Origin: Leptolinea sp. UBA1437 | GTDB lineage: Bacteria; Chloroflexota; Anaerolineae; Anaerolineales; Anaerolineaceae | Direction of reading: 5' to 3' | Length of the DNA stretch: 14,363 bases | Assembly: GCA_002329625.1 (NCBI GenBank) | Contig: DCTP01000127.1 | Coordinates: 920-15,282 of the forward strand | In this document: positions 6,246 through 12,784 of the stretch, one piece after another | Layout of the letters: the number at the start of each line of letters is the position of its first letter | Numbering within the stretch: the first letter of the stretch is position 1 | Notes under the pieces: model-generated | Database searches by the model: none | The model's input: the letters and a program-made list of their open reading frames with translations, nothing else | What the model was told of the DNA's origin: nothing | Made by a program: the position numbers and the translations under genes

Positions 6246-7289
6246 ATGACATTCGATGAATCTCTCAGCTCGGAACGCGGTCAACCAAACGCCTTTTTCA
6301 ATGAAGGAATGAGAAGCCAACGCATGCTGTCACAAGCTGCCTTTCAGCTTTCCGACATCGCATCAAGCAAAGGTTGGAAATTCATTTGCCATTGTCGCCA
6401 GGTCAAAGCAATTTTCTCAAATTCCGAAGTTCATTTTCTCCCGAAAATACGCAATTTTTTGACCGCCACTGCCAAGATTGTCGGTTTGAATCATTCGGAT
6501 ATATTCCGCCCCCGTCCGGCAAGTTCTTCCCCAGTGTCACCGGAAGTACTGCAAACAAAGTTATTCGGTCAGAAAATTGAAAAAAAATCCGAGATCGCTG
6601 TTGTCCTACACCTTTTTTATGTTGATCTGTGGCCTGAAATAGCTGAACAACTATCAAGTATTCCAGAACCTTTCGATCTTTTTGTCTCTTTACCGGAAGA
6701 ACAAGAGAATTTCCGAACGGAAATTCAAGGGAATTTTCCGAACGCCCATATATATATCGCTCCCAATCGCGGACGAGATATCGCTCCATTCCTGGAGATT
6801 TTTCAGGTAATTTCCCCATTCAATTATCAATTTCTCTGTAAACTCCATTCAAAGAAATCGACTCATCTTTCGGCGGGTGAGAATCGAAGACAATACCTTT
6901 TCTGGGAACTGCTCGGTTCCGAACAGCGGGTGAACGAAATTTTACGGTTGATGCGGCAAAATGCCAAAATTGGTATGGTCGTTCCAAAGGGGTTTCTTCT
7001 TAGCGGGGTGGATATTGATACATTTACCAATCGGAAGAATTTAGAAACCCTTGCCAGCCTGTTGAATATCCCGCTACATGATTATTATTTCGAATATCCC
7101 GCCGGATCTATGTTTTGGTGCCGCCCCAGTTGTTTGGAAAAACTCGCCGGTTCCGGAATTCAAACAGCAGATTTTCCGCCGGAACGGGGACAGTTAAACA
7201 ATACGCTTGCTCATGCCGTTGAAAGAATCTTCGGGTTACTCGTAATGGATAACGGCCGACAGCTCATCGATACTTCTGTTTTTCAATGA
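6246..7289 (+). CDS. RgpF-like rhamnan synthesis / polysaccharide biosynthesis protein
   Basis: RgpF-family proteins take part in assembling rhamnose-containing cell-wall or O-antigen polysaccharides and are usually found beside glycosyltransferases. Here the family region covers roughly residues 110-347. IAVVLHLFYVDLWPEI opens it; NRGRDIAPFLEIF (from N174) is its most typical motif. FLCKLHSKKS, PAGSMFWCRP and a C-terminal FPPERGQLNNTLAHAVERIFG stretch follow. The first 105 residues (for example MRSQRMLSQAAFQLSDIASS) match nothing I know and have no membrane segment. GGAGG eight bases before the ATG fixes the start. The gene follows the glycosyltransferase gene by 33 bases, and the pair ends at a strong terminator. 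Family membership is secure. Whether it is itself a glycosyltransferase or an accessory factor is not certain. Confidence 0.87.
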   Translation: MTFDESLSSERGQPNAFFNEGMRSQRMLSQAAFQLSDIASSKGWKFICHCRQVKAIFSNSEVHFLPKIRNFLTATAKIVGLNHSDIFRPRPASSSPVSPEVLQTKLFGQKIEKKSEIAVVLHLFYVDLWPEIAEQLSSIPEPFDLFVSLPEEQENFRTEIQGNFPNAHIYIAPNRGRDIAPFLEIFQVISPFNYQFLCKLHSKKSTHLSAGENRRQYLFWELLGSEQRVNEILRLMRQNAKIGMVVPKGFLLSGVDIDTFTNRKNLETLASLLNIPLHDYYFEYPAGSMFWCRPSCLEKLAGSGIQTADFPPERGQLNNTLAHAVERIFGLLVMDNGRQLIDTSVFQ

Positions 7290-7320
7290 TTTTTAAATCG
7301 GAAGGAAAAGCACTGAAAAT

Positions 7321-7361
7321 AAAAAAGCTCGATATTTTCATGAAGACACCGAGCTTTTTTT
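7321..7361. terminator. Bidirectional intrinsic terminator
   Basis: AAAAAAGCTCG (7321-7331) pairs with CGAGCTTTTTTT (7350-7361) around an 18-base loop. Because the arms begin with A's and end with T's, the hairpin works from either strand. It sits between the RgpF-like gene and the convergent small gene that ends at 7367 and serves both. Confidence 0.85.
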
Positions 7362-7366
7362 CGAAA

Positions 7367-7591
7367 TCAATTTGATTCGTTCGCTTCTTCCAGAACAGCG
7401 CCCAACGCTTTAACGATTTGCAACGCTTGATCGCGCGTAATATAAATATTCGTTTCACCGCCGTAAAAAACTTTCTCATCTTCCGGGCAGTCCTCTATAA
7501 ATCTTAGGCAAATATTGTCCTCAAATTCCGAATCTTCTTTATCGAGGAAAATTTCTAATTCCAGGCTGTTATCCAAGAGTTTAATGGACAT
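7367..7591 (-). CDS. Small acidic protein of unknown function (74 residues)
   Basis: I do not recognise the family. The protein starts MSIKLLDNSLELEIFLDKED and ends in a helix ITRDQALQIVKALGAVLEEA. The first two thirds are acidic and beta-rich in appearance (ICLRFIEDCPEDEKVFYGGETNIYIT), and there is no signal peptide or membrane segment. The start is set by AGGAGG five bases before the ATG at 7591; the longer open frame to 7816 has no ribosome binding site and runs into the gcvH start. It has its own promoter (-10 at 7626-7631) and terminator, so it is a monocistronic gene divergent from gcvH and convergent with the RgpF-like gene. The fold and layout look like a genuine small soluble protein, not a chance frame. 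Confidence 0.75.
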   Translation of the reverse strand: MSIKLLDNSLELEIFLDKEDSEFEDNICLRFIEDCPEDEKVFYGGETNIYITRDQALQIVKALGAVLEEANESN

Positions 7592-7625
7592 ATATTCCTC
7601 CTTTTGACAATCCTCTCCTTCCATT

Positions 7626-7654
7626 ATTATACCCAAAAGGAATGACGATGTCTT
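7626..7654 (-). promoter_or_regulatory. Promoter of the 74-residue protein gene
   Basis: Read on the minus strand, AAGACA (7654-7649), a 17-base spacer and a perfect TATAAT (7631-7626) form a sigma-A-type promoter. The transcript would start near 7619 and carry AGGAGG just before the ATG at 7591. Confidence 0.65.
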
Positions 7655-7707
7655 CCTTAATTTGTTAAGTGTCTGCGAATTCGCTATAAATATTATTCGA
7701 ATCCACT

Positions 7708-7713
7708 TATAAT
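7708..7713 (+). promoter_or_regulatory. -10 box for the gcvH-gcvPA-gcvPB unit
   Basis: TATAAT at 7708-7713 lies 30 bases before the gcvH ATG. No good -35 hexamer is present 16-18 bases upstream. The implied leader is only about 25 bases long and holds GGAGGG as ribosome binding site. There is therefore no room for a glycine riboswitch downstream of this start site. Confidence 0.45.
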
Positions 7714-7743
7714 AAAGAAAAATGAATAAGCGGAGGGAAATCA

Positions 7744-8133
7744 ATGAATATTCATCCAAATTATTTTTATTCAAAGAATGACGAATGGGTTTCGGTCGAG
7801 GGAAATAAAGCCACAATCGGAATTTCGGATTATGCGCAGGATTCGCTTTCTGACATTGTATTTGTCGAAATCAGCGTTTCCGTCGGGGATTCACTTGCGG
7901 CGGAAGACAATATCGGAACCATTGAATCCGTCAAAGCCGCATCGGATATCTACACTCCCGTCGCGGGAACCGTTTCGGAGATTAATAACAAGGTAGTCGA
8001 TTCGCCCGAGCTGCTAAATCGGGATCCTTTCGGAGAAGCCTGGCTGATCAAATTAAGCAGCGATACAGGGTTTGATACTTCTCATTTAATGGACGCAGAC
8101 GCATACCGAAAATATTGCGAAGATCGAGGCTGA
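7744..8133 (+). CDS. gcvH: Glycine cleavage system H protein
   Basis: GcvH is the lipoyl-bearing shuttle that carries the aminomethyl group from the P protein to the T protein and electrons to the L protein during glycine breakdown to CO2, ammonia and methylene-tetrahydrofolate. The 129 residues are full length. WVSVEGNKATIGISDYAQDSLSDIVFVE is the N-terminal half of the lipoyl domain, and GTIESVKAASDIYTPVAG carries the lipoylated lysine, K64. NRDPFGEAWLIKL closes the domain. GGAGGG six bases before the ATG fixes the start. The gene is first in a tight unit: gcvPA follows after three bases. The C-terminal HLMDADAYRKY segment is typical of the family. Confidence 0.97.
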   Translation: MNIHPNYFYSKNDEWVSVEGNKATIGISDYAQDSLSDIVFVEISVSVGDSLAAEDNIGTIESVKAASDIYTPVAGTVSEINNKVVDSPELLNRDPFGEAWLIKLSSDTGFDTSHLMDADAYRKYCEDRG

Positions 8134-8136
8134 ACC

Positions 8137-9498
8137 ATGTTTATTCCGCATACGGACGCCGATCGTGAAAGTATGCTGGCAGCGATCGGGAAAAAAGATC
8201 TGAACGAATTATTTGATGTCGTTCCGGAAAAATATCGTTTTCCGAAATTGAATTTACAACCGGGATTGACGGAGCCGGAAGTCACGTTTCTGCTCGATGA
8301 AATTTCATCAGCCAATCTTTCCCTGGATCATACAGCCTGTTTCACCGGTGCCGGTGCTTATCATCATTATATTCCCGCTGCAATTGATAATCTCATCAGT
8401 CGCGGCGATTTTTATACCGCTTATACCCCTTACCAACCGGAAATCTCGCAGGGTACATTACAAGCTGTTTACGAATATCAAAGCCTGATGGCTCGATTAA
8501 CCGGTATGGAAGCCGCTAATGCCTCTCATTATGACGGTGCAACTGCCTGTGCTGAAGCCGGCGTCCTGGCTTATCACCAGTACCATGGGAAAAGGAAAAA
8601 AATTCTGGTTTCGGCGGGATTGCACCCCCATTATTTATTAACCTTGAAAACCTATCTGCAGGATTTTGACGGAATGCAGATTGAATGTCCGAAAGCCACA
8701 TCCCTTGATGAAATCAGCCCGGAAAAGTTGGAAGAGAAAATTGATATGGATACAGCGCTGGTCTTGGTTCAATATCCGGATTTCTTCGGGCAGATTCAGG
8801 ATTTTTCCGAGCTTGCAAAAGCCGTCCATGAAAAAGGGGCACTACTCTGTGTCTGTATCAACCCCATTGCGTTAGGACTGCTGAAAACTCCTGGTGAGAT
8901 GGGGGCTGATATCGTCGTCGGTGAAGGCCAGCCTTTGGGAATCCCACTTTCTTACGGCGGTCCTTATCTCGGAATATTTACCACACGAAAAGAATTGATC
9001 CGTAAAGTATCCGGAAGAATCGTTGGCGAGACAGTGGACAACCGGGGGCAGCGAGCATATGTGCTGACATTAACAGCCCGCGAGCAACACATTCGACGTG
9101 AGAAAGCCACTTCCAATATTTGTTCCAATCAGAGTTTAAACGCATTGACCGCAGCCATTTATCTTTCGCTACTCGGCCGCGATGGGTTACGGGCAGTGGC
9201 GAAATTATGCTACGATAAAGCGCATTATGCCGCAAAGGAGATCAGTAAGATTCACGGATATCGTATCTTGAATCAACGACCTTTCTTCCACGAATTTGTT
9301 GTATCCTGTCCTCAGCCACCGTCGGATATAAATCAGCATTTACTCGATCACGGAATGATCGGCGGATATGATCTTTCAGAAGAATACCCGATGCTGGGGA
9401 ATGCTATGCTGATTGCAGTGACGGAAATGATCAATAAGGAAGATATTGATGATCTCTGTGAAATGCTGAAGGAAGGAGAGCATCATGGACGCCACTGA
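8137..9498 (+). CDS. gcvPA: Glycine dehydrogenase (decarboxylating), subunit 1 of a split P protein
   Basis: This 453-residue protein is the N-terminal half of the pyridoxal-phosphate enzyme glycine decarboxylase, which in many Gram-positive bacteria, Chloroflexota, thermophiles and archaea is split into two subunits. It opens with MFIPHTDADRESMLAAIG and contains CFTGAGAYHHYIPAAID, FYTAYTPYQPEISQGTLQAVYEYQ and GMEAANASHYDGATACAEA, all well-known P-protein stretches. GEGQPLGIPLSYGGPYLG is the pseudo-active-site region in which the catalytic lysine is absent from this subunit, as is normal. EKATSNICSNQSLNALTAAIYL follows, matching the family closely. It lies three bases after gcvH and overlaps gcvPB by 14 bases, which supports coupled translation of the two subunits in equal amounts. 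Confidence 0.97.
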   Translation: MFIPHTDADRESMLAAIGKKDLNELFDVVPEKYRFPKLNLQPGLTEPEVTFLLDEISSANLSLDHTACFTGAGAYHHYIPAAIDNLISRGDFYTAYTPYQPEISQGTLQAVYEYQSLMARLTGMEAANASHYDGATACAEAGVLAYHQYHGKRKKILVSAGLHPHYLLTLKTYLQDFDGMQIECPKATSLDEISPEKLEEKIDMDTALVLVQYPDFFGQIQDFSELAKAVHEKGALLCVCINPIALGLLKTPGEMGADIVVGEGQPLGIPLSYGGPYLGIFTTRKELIRKVSGRIVGETVDNRGQRAYVLTLTAREQHIRREKATSNICSNQSLNALTAAIYLSLLGRDGLRAVAKLCYDKAHYAAKEISKIHGYRILNQRPFFHEFVVSCPQPPSDINQHLLDHGMIGGYDLSEEYPMLGNAMLIAVTEMINKEDIDDLCEMLKEGEHHGRH

Positions 9499-10936
9499 GA
9501 AAACGATCTTTGAACTTTCAGCCACTGGCAGAAAAGGGTTTCGATTCCCTTCATCGGACGTACCGTCAAGCGATCTGCCGGAGTCTCTCCAACGAAAAGA
9601 TCTGCCGCTGCCGGAACTTTCTGAAGTAGACGTCGTCCGTCATTACACTCGTCTATCCCGTCTTAATTATTCTCTGGATAACGGAATGTATCCGCTAGGT
9701 TCCTGCACCATGAAATACAATCCAAAAATCTGTGAGAAAGCCGCCCGCATTTCCGCATTTGCCAATCTGCACCCTCTGCAACCGATCGAATCGGTACAGG
9801 GAGCAGTCCTGATTCTTTATGAAATGCAAATCATTTTACAAGAAATCAGCGGATTCCCGGCTTGTTCCCTCACGCCGGCCGCCGGTGCGCAAGGGGAATT
9901 CGGCGGCGTGAAGATGATCGCTGCTTCGCTCCGCGACCGCGGGGAAACACAGCGAAAGATAATGCTGATTCCGGATAGCGCACACGGGACCAATCCGGCT
10001 TCGTCCGTCATGAGCGGATTTGAATGCCTTGCGGTCCGTACCGATGAACGCGGCAATATCGATTTGAATGATCTCACATCCAAATGCAACGAACGATTGG
10101 CTGGTATTATGATTACCAATCCCAATACCCTCGGATTGTTTGATGAAAACATCGTCGAAGTAATCCGCATCGTTCATCAAGCCGGCGGACTGGTATACGG
10201 CGATGGCGCCAATATGAATGCTTTGCTGGGGATCGTTAAACCGGCCGAATTGGGATTCGACGTCATGCATTTCAATCTGCATAAAACTTTTGCCACCCCT
10301 CACGGTGGTGGGGGACCGGGCGCCGGTGCCATCTGCTGTACGGAACAATTGAAAGCATATCTACCGGGTCCGATCGCAGATATTTTGGAAGAAGCAACTG
10401 AAGAAGTACCCCCGCTCTACGGATACCGCATGCCCGAAAAAAGTATCGGAATGCTGCGATCTTTCTGGGGGCATTTCGGAATTATTGTCCGGGCTTATTG
10501 TTATTGTATGATGTTGGGAGCGGAAGGTCTCCGACGAGTCGCCGAATATGCCACTTTAAACGCCAATTATCTGATGGAAGCATTGAAACAGGATTACCCG
10601 CTGCCATATGATCGCACCTGCATGCACGAATTCGTTCTGGATGTAAAATGGCCGGACGCACCCGGGATACGGGCATTGGACGTTGCCAAACGTTTGATGG
10701 ACTACAAATTTCATCCGCCGACAAATTATTTTCCATTAATCGTCCATGAGGCTTTGATGATCGAACCGACAGAGACCGAAAGCAAAGAGACGCTGGATGA
10801 TTTCATCAAAGCCATGAAAACGATTGCAAGAGAAGCCCGTGAAAATCCCGAATTGCTGCATCAGGCACCAACCGAAACGCCCTTCGGACGAATGGACGAA
10901 GTGAAAGCAGCCAGGGATTTAAAAATAGCCGAATAA
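9485..10936 (+). CDS. gcvPB: Glycine dehydrogenase (decarboxylating), catalytic subunit 2 of a split P protein
   Basis: This is the 483-residue C-terminal half of the P protein, which binds pyridoxal phosphate and decarboxylates glycine onto the lipoyl arm of GcvH. YPLGSCTMKYNPK and LTPAAGAQGEFGGVKMI are conserved near the N-terminus; SAHGTNPASSVMSGFE, GDGANMNALLG and HFNLHKTFATPHGGGGPGAG form the cofactor pocket. K267 in NLHKTFATPHG is the Schiff-base lysine. The start at 9485 has AAGGAG about six bases upstream and overlaps the end of gcvPA. The gene ends the unit; a large palindrome follows. The T-protein gene (aminomethyltransferase), commonly adjacent, is not here, nor is the lipoamide dehydrogenase gene. 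Confidence 0.97.
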   Translation: MDATEKTIFELSATGRKGFRFPSSDVPSSDLPESLQRKDLPLPELSEVDVVRHYTRLSRLNYSLDNGMYPLGSCTMKYNPKICEKAARISAFANLHPLQPIESVQGAVLILYEMQIILQEISGFPACSLTPAAGAQGEFGGVKMIAASLRDRGETQRKIMLIPDSAHGTNPASSVMSGFECLAVRTDERGNIDLNDLTSKCNERLAGIMITNPNTLGLFDENIVEVIRIVHQAGGLVYGDGANMNALLGIVKPAELGFDVMHFNLHKTFATPHGGGGPGAGAICCTEQLKAYLPGPIADILEEATEEVPPLYGYRMPEKSIGMLRSFWGHFGIIVRAYCYCMMLGAEGLRRVAEYATLNANYLMEALKQDYPLPYDRTCMHEFVLDVKWPDAPGIRALDVAKRLMDYKFHPPTNYFPLIVHEALMIEPTETESKETLDDFIKAMKTIAREARENPELLHQAPTETPFGRMDEVKAARDLKIAE

Positions 10937-10957
10937 GGGATTGAAAACAAAACCTCG

Positions 10958-10994
10958 AAATTTCTCTCCTTTTTCGAAAAAGGAGAGAAATTTT
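10958..10994. terminator. Perfect 36-nt palindrome after gcvPB, probable terminator
   Basis: Bases 10958-10993 form an exact inverted repeat with 18-base arms and no unpaired centre (5' arm from AAATTTCTCT, centre TTCGAA). In RNA this gives about 16 base pairs with a UUCG-type tetraloop region. The 3' arm ends in ATTTTA, a weak U-tract on the plus strand. The symmetric sequence could also stop transcripts arriving from the other side. It lies 21 bases past the gcvPB stop. Confidence 0.7.
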
Positions 10995-11002
10995 ATTGGA
11001 AA

Positions 11003-11029
11003 TGATCGGGAATTTTTCTTTTCCGATCA
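11003..11029. repeat. Second inverted repeat between gcvPB and pepA
   Basis: TGATCGG (11003-11009) pairs with CCGATCA (11023-11029) around a T-rich 13-base centre, and the stem extends inward through a G-T and two A-T pairs. No U-tract follows on the plus strand. It could be a backup hairpin to the upstream palindrome or an operator for the downstream aminopeptidase promoter, whose -35 box begins nine bases later. Confidence 0.45.
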
Positions 11030-11037
11030 AACAGTTC

Positions 11038-11066
11038 TTGCGAAATAACAATTTTTGATCAATAAA
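11038..11066 (+). promoter_or_regulatory. Possible promoter of the leucyl aminopeptidase gene
   Basis: TTGCGA (11038-11043), a 17-base spacer and AATAAA (11061-11066) make a moderate sigma-A promoter, each box matching four of six consensus bases. The ribosome binding site is GAGG (11082-11085), only four bases from the ATG at 11090. Confidence 0.35.
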
Positions 11067-11089
11067 CAGGTAGAAAACAAAGAGGAAAA

Positions 11090-12481
11090 ATGAGAGACAT
11101 GATGGACACAAAAAACGATATTGAGATTAAAACATCCTTAAAAATCCCTGCTGGAGCGATCCGGTTGCAGATCGTCAGCGGAGCAAAAAGCGAGTTGCTA
11201 AAGGAAAAAGGGGATTTGGTCGTCGAAAAAGAAAAATCGAAAACAACCGTTTCTTTCTATACGGGCGAAAAAATCAACCCCGATTCGTATCGTTCTCTTG
11301 GAGGAATCATCGCAAAATGGATTAGAAAGAACGGCATCAAAACCGCGGCGCTTCAAATTCCCGCCGATCTGGATGACAGAGATCATAAAGCTTTATTGGA
11401 AGGATTGTTGTTGGGTTCATTTTCCTTTGATAAGTACAAGAAAAAAGAGGATCCGGTCAATTCCGTCATTTATCTTGACCCTTCCGAAGAAATATTGCTG
11501 CAAACCTGTAAGACGATTTGTGATGCGGTGAATATGGCACGGGAATGGGCACATGAACCGGCTGCGGTTATCAACCCGCAGACACTTTCCGAACGAGCAC
11601 AAAAATTTGCAAAACAATTCGGCTTGAATTGCAAAATTTTGGATGATAAACAATTAACCGAAATGGGAGCCGGCGCCATCGTGGCAGTTGGCCAGGGAAG
11701 TAAAACACCCTCCCGCATGATCATCCTCGAATATAAAGGAACCGAAAAGGAAAAACCGGTGGTTTTGGTCGGCAAAGCGCTCACATTTGATTCGGGCGGT
11801 TATTCGATTAAACCCGGCGACAGCATGGTTGGGATGAAATATGATAAGTGCGGAGCGATGGCTGTTCTAGGGGTTTTGAGAGCCGCTTCTCAGCTGAAAA
11901 TCGCGACCCCGATCATCGGAATCATCTGCGCAGCAGAGAATATGCTGAGCCAAAATTCTTATCGTCCGGATGATATTCTGATCAGTCTCTCCGGTAAAAG
12001 CATCGAGGTGATCTCAACAGACGCGGAAGGACGATTGGTGTTGGCAGATGGATTGACTTATGCTCAACAAAATTTCAGCCCACAAGCCATCGTTGACCTG
12101 GCAACTCTTACCGGCGGCTGTGCCGTCGCATACGGGCACGTACGAGCCGGAGTACTCACAAACAATCAATCCTTATACCGGGAATTGTTTGAATCAGGAG
12201 AAAGAACTTGGGAACGCATTTGGCAACTTCCTAACGATGAAGATTATGCCAAATTGATTAAAGGAAAAGATGCGGATATTAAAAATTCAGGCGGTCGTCT
12301 GGCTTCTCCTGTAACCGGGGGAATGTTTCTGAAAGAATTTGTATCCGATGAGATTCCATGGGCGCATCTAGATATAGCCGGTGTCGCGGACCTTGACGAA
12401 GCGACCGATTATTCCGTCCCGGGTGCTACCGGTTTTGGGGTTCGTCTGTTAGTCGATTGGCTGAGTAATCGAAATCAATAA
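11090..12481 (+). CDS. pepA: Leucyl aminopeptidase, peptidase family M17
   Basis: M17 aminopeptidases are cytoplasmic two-metal enzymes that remove N-terminal residues from peptides and usually form hexamers. The 463-residue protein has a poorly conserved N-terminal domain (about residues 1-140) and a well-conserved catalytic domain. VGKALTFDSGGYSIKPGDSM supplies metal ligands K229 and D234 and the catalytic K241. MKYDKCGAM supplies D252. ISTDAEGRLVLADGL supplies D311, E313 and R315. The usual asparagine of the NTDAEGR signature is serine here, while every ligand is kept. The ATG at 11090 is chosen because GAGG is upstream, although the spacing is short; the next ATG codons at 11099 and 11102 are alternatives that would remove only three or four residues. 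The gene stands alone between the gcv palindrome and a strong terminator. In some bacteria PepA also binds DNA; nothing here tests that. Confidence 0.95.
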   Translation: MRDMMDTKNDIEIKTSLKIPAGAIRLQIVSGAKSELLKEKGDLVVEKEKSKTTVSFYTGEKINPDSYRSLGGIIAKWIRKNGIKTAALQIPADLDDRDHKALLEGLLLGSFSFDKYKKKEDPVNSVIYLDPSEEILLQTCKTICDAVNMAREWAHEPAAVINPQTLSERAQKFAKQFGLNCKILDDKQLTEMGAGAIVAVGQGSKTPSRMIILEYKGTEKEKPVVLVGKALTFDSGGYSIKPGDSMVGMKYDKCGAMAVLGVLRAASQLKIATPIIGIICAAENMLSQNSYRPDDILISLSGKSIEVISTDAEGRLVLADGLTYAQQNFSPQAIVDLATLTGGCAVAYGHVRAGVLTNNQSLYRELFESGERTWERIWQLPNDEDYAKLIKGKDADIKNSGGRLASPVTGGMFLKEFVSDEIPWAHLDIAGVADLDEATDYSVPGATGFGVRLLVDWLSNRNQ

Positions 12482-12507
12482 TGGTCTGTTCAGCGGGAAA
12501 AATAGGG

Positions 12508-12539
12508 GGCGGGAGAAGTGATATCCCGCCTCTTTTTTT
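12508..12539 (+). terminator. Intrinsic terminator of pepA
   Basis: GGCGGGA (12508-12514) pairs with TCCCGCC (12524-12530) around a nine-base loop, followed by TC and seven T's. It is a textbook rho-independent terminator 27 bases after the pepA stop. Confidence 0.92.
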
Positions 12540-12647
12540 ACTCGATAGATCGAATCAATCGTCCCTCTCTGAAGAGATTTTCAGACATTTTTCAAAAATC
12601 TTAATTTTGGCGCGATTCCTGCACGCATAGAAGACATCGGTTAAATA

Positions 12648-12672
12648 TTTTCCGAAAGAGTTTTCCGGAAAA
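12648..12672. repeat. Tandem TTTTCCG elements upstream of the secreted-protein promoter
   Basis: TTTTCCGAAA (12648-12657) and the perfect palindrome TTTTCCGGAAAA (12661-12672) start 13 bases apart, so the two sites lie about one helical turn apart. They sit 20-44 bases upstream of the putative -24 element and may be a two-site operator or activator site. The flanking sequence back to 12541 holds only a weak hairpin (AGATTTT with AAAATCT) and no gene. Confidence 0.4.
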
Positions 12673-12691
12673 TTAAAGAAAAATCGATAAA

Positions 12692-12707
12692 TGGCATTGA
12701 TATTGCA
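12692..12707 (+). promoter_or_regulatory. Candidate sigma-54 (-24/-12) promoter of the secreted-protein gene
   Basis: TGGCATTGATATTGCA contains the invariant GG and GC of sigma-54 promoters separated by exactly ten bases, plus the flanking TGGCA and TTGCA of the consensus. Transcription would begin near 12718 and give a 67-base leader with GAGG (12771-12774) ten bases before the ATG. No convincing sigma-A promoter is visible in the same stretch. The match is good, but a 16-base motif in AT-rich DNA can arise by chance, and a sigma-54 gene in this organism is not shown. Confidence 0.45.
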
Positions 12708-12784
12708 ACATAAAAAAGCAAGCCCAAATTATTGGGGAACGGAAACAAAAATTATTATTTCGAAAGAAATGAGGTCATAATCTA

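Noticed and set aside
6403..6819. Minus-strand ORF of 138 codons inside the RgpF-like gene
   Set aside because: It is antisense to a family-conserved coding region and has no start signals.
7592..7816. Longer version of the 74-residue protein reaching into gcvH
   Set aside because: The extension lacks a ribosome binding site, crosses the gene's own promoter and overlaps the gcvH start; the ATG at 7591 has AGGAGG at ideal spacing.
9836..10348. Minus-strand ORF of 170 codons inside gcvPB
   Set aside because: It mirrors the conserved P-protein cofactor region and is a codon-bias shadow.
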